From Candidatus Avelusimicrobium aviculae (GTDB taxonomy: Bacteria; Elusimicrobiota; Elusimicrobia; Elusimicrobiales; Elusimicrobiaceae), in assembly GCA_944324655.1 (NCBI GenBank), contig CALUXF010000001.1, positions 62,001-126,000 of the forward strand: DNA of 64,000 nucleotides, written 5' to 3'. Shown here piece after piece: positions 27,346 through 35,372 of the stretch. The notes under the pieces were generated by a model. The model had not been told where the DNA came from. It was given only the letters and a program-made list of their open reading frames with translations, and did not search any database. Within the stretch, counting starts at the first letter, position 1, and each line of letters begins with the position of its first letter. Position numbers and translations under genes: made by a program.

Positions 27346-27374
27346 AAAACCCCTTTCCACAGGAAAGGGGTTTT
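27346..27374 (+). terminator. Terminator of the rplM-rpsI operon
   Basis: A 13-bp stem of AAAACCCCTTTCC with GGAAAGGGGTTTT. Confidence 0.9.
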
Positions 27375-27389
27375 CTATTTTAAAAAATA

Positions 27390-27458
27390 TAGGGCCTATA
27401 CAAAAGGTAGGCCCAAGGGCCCTGGTCCCCTGCGGCGGGGTTTTGTATGCTAATAAAT
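27390..27458 (+). promoter_or_regulatory. Shared upstream module, copy A
   Basis: Half-site TAGGGCC (27390) and core TAGGCCCAAGGGCCCTG (27408-27424), then GGTTTT (27439-27444) and -10-like TATGCT (27446-27451), seven bases before the ATG. The same core and spacing occur upstream of the genes at 57644 and 59248. There is no Shine-Dalgarno. It is probably an activator or alternative-sigma promoter, but the factor is unknown. Confidence 0.6.
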
Positions 27459-28058
27459 ATGAAGAAAGTGATTTTACTGGCTGTTTTATTCTTGTCCTTT
27501 ACAGTTCCTTCTTTCGCCCAAGGCTATCCTCAATGGGTTTATTACCTTTGGCAAGTAGATCAAGAACTCTACCCCGCCGGGCTTTTGGCGAATTGGTATG
27601 ACGCCCGCCACAAAAAAGAAGAAACCTACATTTCTATTTGTTATCATGATTTTATGATGCCGGAAAGTAAGTTTGTGAAGGCGGTGAAAGAGATTTATGG
27701 TGAAAGGGCGGATAACCAGCTTACGTCTTTATACGCTTTAATAAAAGGGCGCAGGGAGTGGCTGCAGCTGGAAACCAATAGCAATAAACTGTTTGCCCCA
27801 TATGCGGTGGCTGCCGGCAACCCGATGGATTTATCCACTATGAGTGAAGAGACTTTTTTAAGGCTGCGCGCTATGTTAAAGTTGGATTTTGACCATAAGA
27901 GCCGGTTTGCCGATAAAGTGGAACGCCGCGGAAATACTGTTTATGTATGGTTTCGGGACTGGACGACGGAGGACCGTATTATCCGGTTAGGCTTTGAGGT
28001 AAAAGAAAAAATATTGGATATTTGCCTGAACGATTGTGAACACGACCCTTTTAATTAA
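27459..28058 (+). CDS. Exported protein, unknown
   Basis: 199 residues, not recognised. Signal peptide of about 20 residues ending SFAQG. The mature part is soluble and rich in aromatics and charge (YPQWVYYLWQVDQELYPAGL), with two late Cys (ICLNDCEHD) that could form a disulfide. The start at 27459 fits both the signal peptide and the -10 element seven bases upstream. It shares its upstream module with the tandem exported genes near 58000-60000, but not obvious protein similarity. It ends at the terminator at 28073. Confidence 0.7.
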   Translation: MKKVILLAVLFLSFTVPSFAQGYPQWVYYLWQVDQELYPAGLLANWYDARHKKEETYISICYHDFMMPESKFVKAVKEIYGERADNQLTSLYALIKGRREWLQLETNSNKLFAPYAVAAGNPMDLSTMSEETFLRLRAMLKLDFDHKSRFADKVERRGNTVYVWFRDWTTEDRIIRLGFEVKEKILDICLNDCEHDPFN

Positions 28059-28072
28059 ACCGCTTTAAACAA

Positions 28073-28103
28073 AAAACCCCCGCTTTTAATAAGCGGGGGT
28101 TTT
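28073..28103 (+). terminator. Terminator, first copy of a repeat
   Basis: AAAACCCCCGCTT-TTAAT-AAGCGGGGGTTTT. Identical to the terminator at 28970-29000 over the whole hairpin and the following GTATTT. Confidence 0.9.
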
Positions 28104-28173
28104 GTATTTTATGATAGAAAACATTGTTTTTTGTTAGCTTTTTTATTATATTTATTATTAAGGAGATAAATAT

Positions 28174-28947
28174 ATGAAAAAAGATAACTCAATATTAGCA
28201 GTATTCCTTTTAAGTCTTTTTTTGTTTTCCTCGCTAGCGGTAAGTGCTGGCCCTGTGGGTAAAGAAGCTAACCCCGCTAAAGAGCCTTTGGCTTTACAGA
28301 GTTTGTTTCCTGTAGAGTTTAAAAATATCTTGCGTGACAAAGACGACGTGGTTGCCCGCGCAGAGGACGAAAAAGGGCAGTTGTGGGCGTTTTTACCCTC
28401 GTTTGAAAATCCCACTAGCTTAACTGGTTTTTCTATTCAACCAGGGCGCACTGTAAAAAAGATGTATATAAGTTGGGCTCAAATATTAGGCAATATAGAA
28501 GCGGTACTGTGTATGCAAGAAAATGGAGAAGAAAAGTGTTATGGAGTTAGCGAAGAGGAACTAAATAAAGCCATGCAAAAAACCTATTTCAGTAAGAAAG
28601 GGCTTATGCCCCCGGCACTTATTCGTAATTTTGCCAAAGAACAAAAGGCGCTCAGTAAAGCACAAAAACAAGAGCAAGCTTATATGCGGTGCCTTGGCGA
28701 AGAGCCGGTAGAAAAATGTGACGAACAATATTCCTCTTTTTCTGTAGAAGACAAGGACTACATAAAGTACCGGGTGTGGTGTTCTCCTTGGATTTTAATG
28801 GAAGACGTTTCCCGCTGTGAAAGTCATTTGTCCGTTGTTCTTAAAAAATATCCGGACAACGTATACTACCCCAGCATGGCCAAATGTGTGAAAGGTATTA
28901 AAAAAGGTACTGAAAAAGAGTATTGTATGCCGCAGTGGTTTTATTAA
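28174..28947 (+). CDS. Exported protein, unknown
   Basis: 257 residues, not recognised. Signal peptide ending AVSAG, AAGGAG ribosome site. The mature part is highly charged, with two central segments each carrying Cys pairs (VLCMQENGEEKC, MRCLGEEPVEKC) and further Cys near the C-terminus (WCSPW, RCESH, KCVKG, YCMPQ). The even count suggests disulfide bonding in the periplasm. It is flanked on both sides by the same terminator sequence and is A/T-richer than its neighbours, hinting at a cassette-like unit. Confidence 0.7.
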   Translation: MKKDNSILAVFLLSLFLFSSLAVSAGPVGKEANPAKEPLALQSLFPVEFKNILRDKDDVVARAEDEKGQLWAFLPSFENPTSLTGFSIQPGRTVKKMYISWAQILGNIEAVLCMQENGEEKCYGVSEEELNKAMQKTYFSKKGLMPPALIRNFAKEQKALSKAQKQEQAYMRCLGEEPVEKCDEQYSSFSVEDKDYIKYRVWCSPWILMEDVSRCESHLSVVLKKYPDNVYYPSMAKCVKGIKKGTEKEYCMPQWFY

Positions 28948-28969
28948 GTAATTTATATGGCATAAATAC

Positions 28970-29000
28970 AAAACCCCCGCTTTTAATAAGCGGGGGTTTT
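28970..29000. terminator. Bidirectional terminator, second copy of the repeat
   Basis: Same hairpin as 28073-28103. It lies between the convergent exported gene and hydrogenase gene and can serve both. Confidence 0.88.
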
Positions 29001-29017
29001 GTATTTATAAGACAAGC

Positions 29018-30499
29018 TTATTTGGCTTCTTTTTCATCCGCCTTTTTGCTTTCATGCAAAACGGCAGGTTTTACTTTGGGGCTTTTGGCTACCAAATCTT
29101 GAATAGGCTTGATAACCTGGGCTTGTTTTTTCATGGTACAGGGGCCGCCAATACATCCGCCCTTGCAGCTCATTACTTCTAAGAGCTGAAAATCACCAAT
29201 TCCTTTGGCGTAGGCTTGCAGCATAAGCATGGCTTTTTTATCCAGCCCATTAATAGCCATTTTTTTAATGGTCCGCCCGGGCAGGGCGTGTTCCACAGCT
29301 TGCGCTACGCCGCCGGTAACGCCGTAGTAACGGCCTTCACCGGAGATAGAGGGGTCTAAAGGAGTGTCTTCACATTCGGCAGGATTAATGCCTTTTGCGT
29401 CCAACATGGCGCCCAATTCTTCGTATGTCATTACATAGTCAATATTGGGGTTGTCCGTCGCTTCTACGCGTTTGGATACGCACGGCCCCACAAATACGGT
29501 GGTAAAACCGTTTTTCTTTTCCATTTCAGCCGTATAGGCCATGGGGGTCAACGTATCGGAAACGAAAGGCTTTAGGGTGGGCAAATGTTTTTTAACGGCC
29601 TGTATCCAGGCGGAGCAGCAGGACGTGGTCATAAACTTGTCTCCGCGTTCCAAGCGTTCCACCAGTTCAGCCGCTTCGTGGGCGGTGGTTACGTCCGCTC
29701 CCAAGGCTACCTCGGTTACTTTGTCAAAACCGGCTTTCTTAATGGCGGTCATCAGCTGCGGGAGGGTGCAGTCAAACTGGCCCACGATGGAAGGGGCTAT
29801 CATCGCGCATACTTTTTTGCCGCTTTTCATGGTGCTTAAAATGTCAATTAATTGGCTGCGTTCCATAATGGCGCCAAAGGGGCACGCGTCCATACAATGC
29901 CCGCAGGAAATGCATTTGTCAAAATCAATTTCAGCAAATCCATTTTCCCCTTTATGAATGGCGTTTACCGGGCAGGATTGTTCGCACGGAACGGGCACAT
30001 AAGTAATGGCGTTGTAGGGGCAGGCTTCTTTGCATTGCCCGCAGTTTTTGCATTTGTCCGGGTCAATTTTAGAGCGGCCGTTCTCAAAAGAGATAGCCCC
30101 GAATTTGCATGCCTGTTGGCACGGGCGTGCCAAACAGCCTTGGCAGGCTTCCGTTACGATATGGCGCGCTTTCACGCAGCCTTTGCAGGCAATATCCATT
30201 ACCGTAAGCGGGGTGGACGGGATGTCTTTGCGCAGCAACGCCTGTTTGGCGTATTCATTTAAAGAGGTTGCTTCGTCGTCTTGCTCCACACTGCCTCCTA
30301 AAGCGGCCAGTGTGCGGGCGCGGAAGACGGCCCGTTCTTTATAAATGCAGCAGCGCACGGCGGATTTGGAATCCGGCGGAATTACTTTAAAAGGAATGCG
30401 AAAAGCGTTTGTTTCCAGTTCGCCCCGGTCAAAGGCCTCAATTACTTCCCGCAAGGCCCGGCGTTTAAAAAATACGGCTTTATTGTCTGTTGTGTTCAT
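29018..30499 (-). CDS. Monomeric [FeFe] hydrogenase, group B type
   Basis: 493 residues. The N-terminal half carries several ferredoxin-like [4Fe-4S] motifs (CKGC, CQGC, CKNCGQCKEACP, CISCGHCMDACP). The H-cluster domain follows: L1 TTSCCSAW near 290, L2 GPCVSK near 336 and L3 MSCKGGCIGGP near 441. L2 has GPC where group A enzymes have MPC, and L1 lacks the usual Pro after CC. Both features are known for group B enzymes, which are poorly characterised. It probably oxidises or makes H2 with ferredoxin, or senses H2. No maturases (HydE/F/G) or electron-transfer partner lie nearby. Confidence 0.85.
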   Translation of the reverse strand: MNTTDNKAVFFKRRALREVIEAFDRGELETNAFRIPFKVIPPDSKSAVRCCIYKERAVFRARTLAALGGSVEQDDEATSLNEYAKQALLRKDIPSTPLTVMDIACKGCVKARHIVTEACQGCLARPCQQACKFGAISFENGRSKIDPDKCKNCGQCKEACPYNAITYVPVPCEQSCPVNAIHKGENGFAEIDFDKCISCGHCMDACPFGAIMERSQLIDILSTMKSGKKVCAMIAPSIVGQFDCTLPQLMTAIKKAGFDKVTEVALGADVTTAHEAAELVERLERGDKFMTTSCCSAWIQAVKKHLPTLKPFVSDTLTPMAYTAEMEKKNGFTTVFVGPCVSKRVEATDNPNIDYVMTYEELGAMLDAKGINPAECEDTPLDPSISGEGRYYGVTGGVAQAVEHALPGRTIKKMAINGLDKKAMLMLQAYAKGIGDFQLLEVMSCKGGCIGGPCTMKKQAQVIKPIQDLVAKSPKVKPAVLHESKKADEKEAK

Positions 30500-30554
30500 A
30501 ATTGTTTCGTAAAAATAAGCTATTTTTTATATTTTAGCATATTTGGAAAGGGGG

Positions 30555-31295
30555 TTATTGCACTTCCAGCAGGGCGGTAAGGGGGTTATGGTCCGACGCG
30601 GGGGAAGGAAGCGCTTCCGCGTGCAGCAGTTTTAACCCGCGCGTAAATATAAAATCCAGTTTTTTGCCAAAAAAGCAAGAGCGATTGTCCGGTTCAAACG
30701 CTATTTCTTTTAATTGTAAAGATTGCGCCGTTTGGAGCATGGCGTTTAAACGTTTTTTGCTCCACACGTTAAAATCACCCGCCACCAAAGCGGGGCCGTC
30801 AAACCCGCGCAAGAGTTCCGCCGCGGCCGCCATATGCAGGTTAAACGGCTTTAATCCTCTAAAATTGATGGCATGTAAATTAATTACCAACAGCGGGTCC
30901 CGTTCGGTGGGGTAAAGGGTGCTAAGCGTCATTTTAGGGGTTTGTACGAAAGGTTCAAACACGTTGGCGCGGTAATCGGCGCGCAGCGCCGGGGCGCGGC
31001 ACCCGGTGGCTATACCTATAGGGGCTTTGCGCAGAAAGGAAAAAAAGCTGACGGCGGACGTCCATTCCAGCCCGGCGGAGCAAAAACTGTTTTCTTCTTC
31101 CGGCCGGAACATGATTTCCTGTGCAAGAAACAAATCGCTCTTTTGGCAGTGAAGGGCAAATTCTTCTTTCCAGCCGTGGTTTTTGCATTTATGCAGGTTC
31201 CATACACATAAAGCAAACTGGCGCGGAAGGCAGGGCCTTTGCGCTTTTCCTTTTATAATTAGGATATGATCTTTTTCCGGTTTGGTGTAAAACAT
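30555..31295 (-). CDS. Endonuclease/exonuclease/phosphatase family protein
   Basis: 246 residues of the EEP (DNase I-like) superfamily. The order WNLHKCKN, QE, VAGDFNVW and a C-terminal SDHNPLTALLE supplies the metal and catalytic Asn/Glu/Asp/His residues. No signal peptide is obvious. The ATG comes one base after the stop of cardiolipin synthase, so the two are coupled and a phospholipid-related substrate is possible. Nuclease and phosphodiesterase roles also remain possible. Confidence 0.8.
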   Translation of the reverse strand: MFYTKPEKDHILIIKGKAQRPCLPRQFALCVWNLHKCKNHGWKEEFALHCQKSDLFLAQEIMFRPEEENSFCSAGLEWTSAVSFFSFLRKAPIGIATGCRAPALRADYRANVFEPFVQTPKMTLSTLYPTERDPLLVINLHAINFRGLKPFNLHMAAAAELLRGFDGPALVAGDFNVWSKKRLNAMLQTAQSLQLKEIAFEPDNRSCFFGKKLDFIFTRGLKLLHAEALPSPASDHNPLTALLEVQ

Positions 31296-31296
31296 A

Positions 31297-32736
31297 TCAG
31301 TAGTAAGGGGTTAACAGTTTAAAGGCGTTGTTCCTTATTAATTTCCACATAGGCGGGCGTTGGTGCGGGTTGAGCACTTCCGCCTTGGCGTTTTGTTTTT
31401 TTGCGTGAATGATTTTAAGCGTTTGGGCGGCAGGGCCCGGGCCTAAACATTCCAAATTGCACTCAAAATTAAGCCGGAAGCTGCGCACGTCCCAATTGGC
31501 GGAGCCGATAAATGTCCACACTTCGTCCACCACGAGAAGCTTGCTGTGGTCAAAAGGAGGAGGGGTATGATAAATTTTAACGCCTCTTCTTAGCAAGCGG
31601 GGAAAGTTGGCCTGCATGGCCCAGTCCATCCCCCATATGTTGCTTTTGGAAGGAAGGATAATTTCCACATGTACCCCGCGCATACTGGCCAACACCAAGG
31701 CGTTAAGCACGTCCCTTTCCGGCAGGAAATACGGCGTAACGATATGTATGGATTTTTGGGCGCAGACCAAAGCCCCCATAATTAATGTTTTAATTTTGCC
31801 AAAATCATTATCCGGCCCGTCCGGAATAATGCGCGCGGGGGTGGCTCCGGGAAGGATGATTTTTTCCGAAACAGAAAACGGAATAAAATGCTTTTTCCCG
31901 GAAAAAATCCAATCTTCCTCAAAAACCCGTATCATTTGTTGTACTACTGGCCCCTGTACTTTAAAGGTTACGTCTTGGATAGGTTCTTTAGGCTGTTGGG
32001 CTACCAAGTTGCCCTGCGCAATATTCATGCCGCCAAAAAAGGCTTCTTTCCCGTCTATAATCATTATTTTGCGGTGATTGCGCAAATTAAGAAAAGGCAG
32101 AGTAACCGGGCTTTTGGAGGGGAGGAAAACGCTAAACTCTATGCCCTTGTATTTTTTAACGGCGCGCGCTAAATTGGGTTTGGAATAATTGAGCCCCACC
32201 CCGTCTACCAGAATTTTTACTTTTGCCCCGTTTTTTACGGCGTTTTGTGCGGCGGATAAAATCATTTGGCCGGCCTTGTCATTATTAAAAATATAGCTGG
32301 AAATTAAAACTTCTTTTTGGGCGGAAGATATAAGGCGGCACATTTCCGGGTAGGCGGCGTCTCCGTTAATATAAGGAGTGATTCGGTTCCCGGCGGCAAA
32401 ATGTTGCGGGTGTACTTTATAACCCAAACGAAGCAACTGTATAAAAGCGGGGGGTATGTGGCGTTGGGCTTCTGTCATATTGGGGTTAGAATGTGTAATG
32501 ATATTGGGCCCGCTGTTGCGCAGGGACAGGGCCTTGCGGTGTATGCGGTTTATCCCCAATAATACATAGATGACCGTACCCAATAACGGGGTAAGCCAAA
32601 TAAGGCCCATCCAGCCTATGGCGCTGGGGACTTCGTCCTTATGTAATAAAATATGTATGGTAACGCTGAGCTGCAAAACAACATACAGCGCGCCGGCTAT
32701 ACCAAAAGAAGATAGGGCTATTGGGTCCATATGCAT
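31297..32736 (-). CDS. cls: Cardiolipin synthase
   Basis: Condenses phosphatidylglycerol to cardiolipin at the inner membrane. 479 residues. Two N-terminal transmembrane helices separated by a short loop, then two HKD (phospholipase D) motifs: NHRKIMIIDG and DHSKLLVVDE, each followed by GGMN or GSANWD. Size and layout match ClsA. The start at 32736 lies exactly six bases after TATAAT with no ribosome site, suggesting a leaderless message. Confidence 0.92.
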   Translation of the reverse strand: MHMDPIALSSFGIAGALYVVLQLSVTIHILLHKDEVPSAIGWMGLIWLTPLLGTVIYVLLGINRIHRKALSLRNSGPNIITHSNPNMTEAQRHIPPAFIQLLRLGYKVHPQHFAAGNRITPYINGDAAYPEMCRLISSAQKEVLISSYIFNNDKAGQMILSAAQNAVKNGAKVKILVDGVGLNYSKPNLARAVKKYKGIEFSVFLPSKSPVTLPFLNLRNHRKIMIIDGKEAFFGGMNIAQGNLVAQQPKEPIQDVTFKVQGPVVQQMIRVFEEDWIFSGKKHFIPFSVSEKIILPGATPARIIPDGPDNDFGKIKTLIMGALVCAQKSIHIVTPYFLPERDVLNALVLASMRGVHVEIILPSKSNIWGMDWAMQANFPRLLRRGVKIYHTPPPFDHSKLLVVDEVWTFIGSANWDVRSFRLNFECNLECLGPGPAAQTLKIIHAKKQNAKAEVLNPHQRPPMWKLIRNNAFKLLTPYY

Positions 32737-32748
32737 ATACCCATTATA
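32736..32748 (-). promoter_or_regulatory. -10 element of a leaderless cls mRNA
   Basis: TATAAT on the minus strand (32748-32743), six bases, then ATG at 32736. No Shine-Dalgarno. Confidence 0.55.
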
Positions 32749-32838
32749 GGAAATCCGCCGGGGTTAGTATGTTAAAAAATTTAGTTAGCGGAATTTTTAA
32801 CATGTTTGTGCCTGGGAAAGACTGGCAACCGCTTGTGG

Positions 32839-33684
32839 TTATTTTTTATTTTGTTCTTCTTGTTGTTTTTTGCGGCGTTCCAACGCGGCGCCTTTTATCA
32901 AGCGCGGGCCGTATAAATATTGTTCCGTGGTGCCGCCTTCCACCAAGGCGCGCTGCCATTTGGCGGCTTCCCGGCGTTTTTGTTCTTCTTGTTTTTGCAG
33001 GGCTTTTTGGCGGGCGGCCTCGGCTTCTTGTTTTTTCTTTTCCTGCGCTTGCGTGTAGTTTTTGTTAGCGTCTGAGATTTTCTTTAAATAAGCGTTATAG
33101 GATTCGTCGTCAAAAAAAGCGCGGGTAAGCCGGTCGTCCTCAAATACATAATAAGTGAAAATAGGTTTTTTAGGGTTTTGTTGTAATTGAAAAACGATTT
33201 GCGTGGTGTTGTTTTGCAAGTCGCTTACATTTAAAAAAGTGGCTTTTGGGTAAGCTTTCTCAAAAGCGGTGCGGGTAACGGTCATATCCACGTTATATTT
33301 TTGTTGCAGGGCCAATACTTCCGGCACTGTAGAGGCGGCGGCTAAAAACCGGGTGGGTTCTTGGGCGGAAAACAAAAATTTTCGGAAAGAGTCCTCGTCC
33401 CCGTAGCGCAGCAGGACGTATTCTTCTCCGGAAGAAGCCGTTAATGTGTCTTGTATGCTGGGCACGGTGGTGGCGGCTGTAAGCACTTGGGATACGGTTT
33501 TGTTTTTAAATGCTTTTTCAAGCTGGCGGGTGGAACTTTTCCAGACGGACACACTGGGTTCAGAGGAAGAAGAGGGATAATCTTTTCCGTCCATTTCTAT
33601 TATAATAATATCTTCCTGCGCGGCCCACCCGGCTTGCGAGGCGGTTAATAAAAGAATACAAGCGAGGGCATGCTTAAGTTTCAT
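32839..33684 (-). CDS. Exported protein with coiled-coil tail, unknown
   Basis: 281 residues, not recognised. Signal peptide ending GWAAQ, a Ser-rich segment, a compact alpha/beta region (about 60-200), then a Gln/Glu/Lys/Arg-rich coiled coil (about 205-245) and a basic tail. Its start overlaps the cysK stop by four bases, so it is co-translated with cysK. A link to sulfur metabolism is not supported by sequence. Confidence 0.7.
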   Translation of the reverse strand: MKLKHALACILLLTASQAGWAAQEDIIIIEMDGKDYPSSSSEPSVSVWKSSTRQLEKAFKNKTVSQVLTAATTVPSIQDTLTASSGEEYVLLRYGDEDSFRKFLFSAQEPTRFLAAASTVPEVLALQQKYNVDMTVTRTAFEKAYPKATFLNVSDLQNNTTQIVFQLQQNPKKPIFTYYVFEDDRLTRAFFDDESYNAYLKKISDANKNYTQAQEKKKQEAEAARQKALQKQEEQKRREAAKWQRALVEGGTTEQYLYGPRLIKGAALERRKKQQEEQNKK

Positions 33685-34595
33685 TCTTCAAACTCCCAAG
33701 TGCTTAAATATCTTTCTCCGCTGTCTGGAAAGATGACCACAATATTTTTCCCTTCATTTTGCGGGCGGGCCGCTACTTGTAAAGCCGCCCACAGCGCCGC
33801 GCCGGAACTGATGCCGGCCAAAATCCCCTCGGACCTAGCCAGCGCCCGGGCCGTATGGCCGGCGTTTCCCGCCGTGACGGGGATAATTTCATCTATCAGC
33901 TTGGTGTCTAAAATGTTGGGGATAAATCCCGCCCCAATACCCTGCAGTTTGTGTGGGCCGGGCTTGCCTCCGGAAAGGACAGGGCTGTCCTGCGGTTCTA
34001 CGGCTACGGTATACAAGCCGGGGCAATGTTTTTTTAACTCTTGGGCCGTACCGGTTAATGTCCCTCCGGTTCCCACTCCGCAGACTAATATGTCTGCGCG
34101 GTTATCTAAATCTTTTAGGATTTCCAAAGCGGTTTGGCTGTGGGCTTGCGCGTTAGCGGGGTTTTCAAATTGGGAAGGCATAAACGCCCCGGGATTTTGG
34201 GCCAAAATTTCCTGTGCTTTATGGATGGCACCGTTCATGGCTTTGGATGCGGGGGTGAGCACAATGTTTGCCCCCAGCGCTTTTAGCAGTTTCACGCGTT
34301 CCGGGCTCATGTTTTCGGGCATGGTAAGGGTAATTTCATATCCTTTCACCGCCGCTAAAAAAGCTAATGCGATTCCCATATTCCCGCTGGTGGGCTCTAC
34401 AATGTGTCCGCCGGGTTTTAGCTGTCCTGATCGCTCGGCCTGTTGCAATATATTTAAGGCGGCGCGGTCTTTAATGCTGTACGGATTAAACATCTCCAGC
34501 TTGGCGTATAATAAACCGGGCCCCGGGTTTAACTTTTGTATGCGCACCAAGGGTGTATCGCCAATTAATTGTGATATATCTTCTGCCACTTTCAT
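33681..34595 (-). CDS. cysK: Cysteine synthase A
   Basis: Makes L-cysteine from O-acetylserine and sulfide. 304 residues. LIGDTPLVRI start, PLP Lys in NPYSIKDRAA, PTSGNMGIALAF loop, GVGTGGTLTG phosphate loop and EGILAGISSGAALWA. The ATG at 34595 is chosen because AGGGGGA lies upstream. The gene upstream encodes a hexapeptide acetyltransferase of the sugar/maltose type, not a typical CysE. Cysteine made here could supply NifS. Confidence 0.93.
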   Translation of the reverse strand: MKVAEDISQLIGDTPLVRIQKLNPGPGLLYAKLEMFNPYSIKDRAALNILQQAERSGQLKPGGHIVEPTSGNMGIALAFLAAVKGYEITLTMPENMSPERVKLLKALGANIVLTPASKAMNGAIHKAQEILAQNPGAFMPSQFENPANAQAHSQTALEILKDLDNRADILVCGVGTGGTLTGTAQELKKHCPGLYTVAVEPQDSPVLSGGKPGPHKLQGIGAGFIPNILDTKLIDEIIPVTAGNAGHTARALARSEGILAGISSGAALWAALQVAARPQNEGKNIVVIFPDSGERYLSTWEFEE

Positions 34596-34688
34596 AAAAT
34601 CCCCCTTAACCGAAAGCCAAAACGCCTGTTTAAACAATAGGCAGCGTACCGGCGGACAACTCGGAAATTTTATTTACGCCAAATACAA

Positions 34689-35246
34689 TCAGCCCAAAAA
34701 ACGGCGGATTATTTTTGCCGGGCTTCCCGCCACTACTGTGTTGGGGGCCACGTCGCGCGTAACTACGGCGCCGGCCGCCACAACGGCGTTATCGCCCACC
34801 CATACGCCGGGCAATATGATGCACCCTCCTCCCAGCCACACGTTTTTGCCGATGCGTACTTTTTGGGCGGACTCCAACCCTTCCAGCCGTTTTTGCGGCT
34901 GTAGCGGGTGGGTGGCCGTGTATATTTGCACGTTGGGACCAATAAGGGTATTATCCCCTATTTCCACTTGGGCGCAGTCCAAAATGGTGCAGTTAAAATT
35001 AATAAAAACATTTTTGCCCGTATATATTTGGGCTCCATAGTCACAAAAGAAAGGGTATTCTATGTGCAGGTCTTCGGCGGCGTTAGGCAACATTTCCTTT
35101 TGCAGCTGGGCGCGCAGGGCCGCATCTTGCGGGGAGGTAAAATTTAATTTCTTTAACAATTCCCTGGCGCGGTTTCTTTCTTGCAGCAGTTCCGGGTCTG
35201 CCGCGTTATATGGGCGGCTTTCCAACATGTTTTGTTTTTCACTCAT
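34689..35246 (-). CDS. Maltose/galactoside O-acetyltransferase-like hexapeptide protein
   Basis: 185 residues with an N-terminal Mac domain (MLESRPYNAADPELLQER) and a left-handed beta-helix: NFNCTILDCAQVEIGD, IGPNVQIYTATHPL with the catalytic His, and IGKNVWLGGGCIILPGV. It fits the Maa/LacA/NodL group that acetylates sugars with acetyl-CoA. The N-terminus argues against serine acetyltransferase, although cysK is next door. It starts six bases after TACAAT with no ribosome site. Confidence 0.85.
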   Translation of the reverse strand: MSEKQNMLESRPYNAADPELLQERNRARELLKKLNFTSPQDAALRAQLQKEMLPNAAEDLHIEYPFFCDYGAQIYTGKNVFINFNCTILDCAQVEIGDNTLIGPNVQIYTATHPLQPQKRLEGLESAQKVRIGKNVWLGGGCIILPGVWVGDNAVVAAGAVVTRDVAPNTVVAGSPAKIIRRFLG

Positions 35247-35258
35247 ATATGTATTGTA
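35246..35258 (-). promoter_or_regulatory. -10 element of a leaderless acetyltransferase mRNA
   Basis: TACAAT on the minus strand (35258-35253), six bases, then ATG at 35246. No Shine-Dalgarno. Confidence 0.5.
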
Positions 35259-35294
35259 GCAATTCCTAGAATAAATGCCAGCGGTTAAAATTTA

Positions 35295-35336
35295 TTTACC
35301 GAGCGGTAAACAAAATTGTTAAAAACTTGCTATAAT
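35295..35336 (+). promoter_or_regulatory. TetR-type operator and extended -10 promoter of the efflux operon
   Basis: A perfect palindrome, TTTACCG-AG-CGGTAAA (35295-35310), lies immediately upstream of an extended -10 (TGC TATAAT, hexamer at 35331-35336). Its right arm covers the -35 position, the usual place for a TetR/AcrR repressor. No regulator gene is adjacent. Confidence 0.7.
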
Positions 35337-35372
35337 TTTAAAGGATGTTTATTTTACAAAAGAGGATACGTT

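Noticed and set aside
31431-31455. TAGG...GGCCCTG on the minus strand inside cls
   Set aside because: The spacing is four, not six, and the bases encode a Gly/Pro-rich segment of the enzyme. It is not before a gene.
33670-35040. Plus-strand open frame of 456 codons across cysK and the acetyltransferase
   Set aside because: Runs antisense through two conserved genes and the gap between them; no family resemblance.
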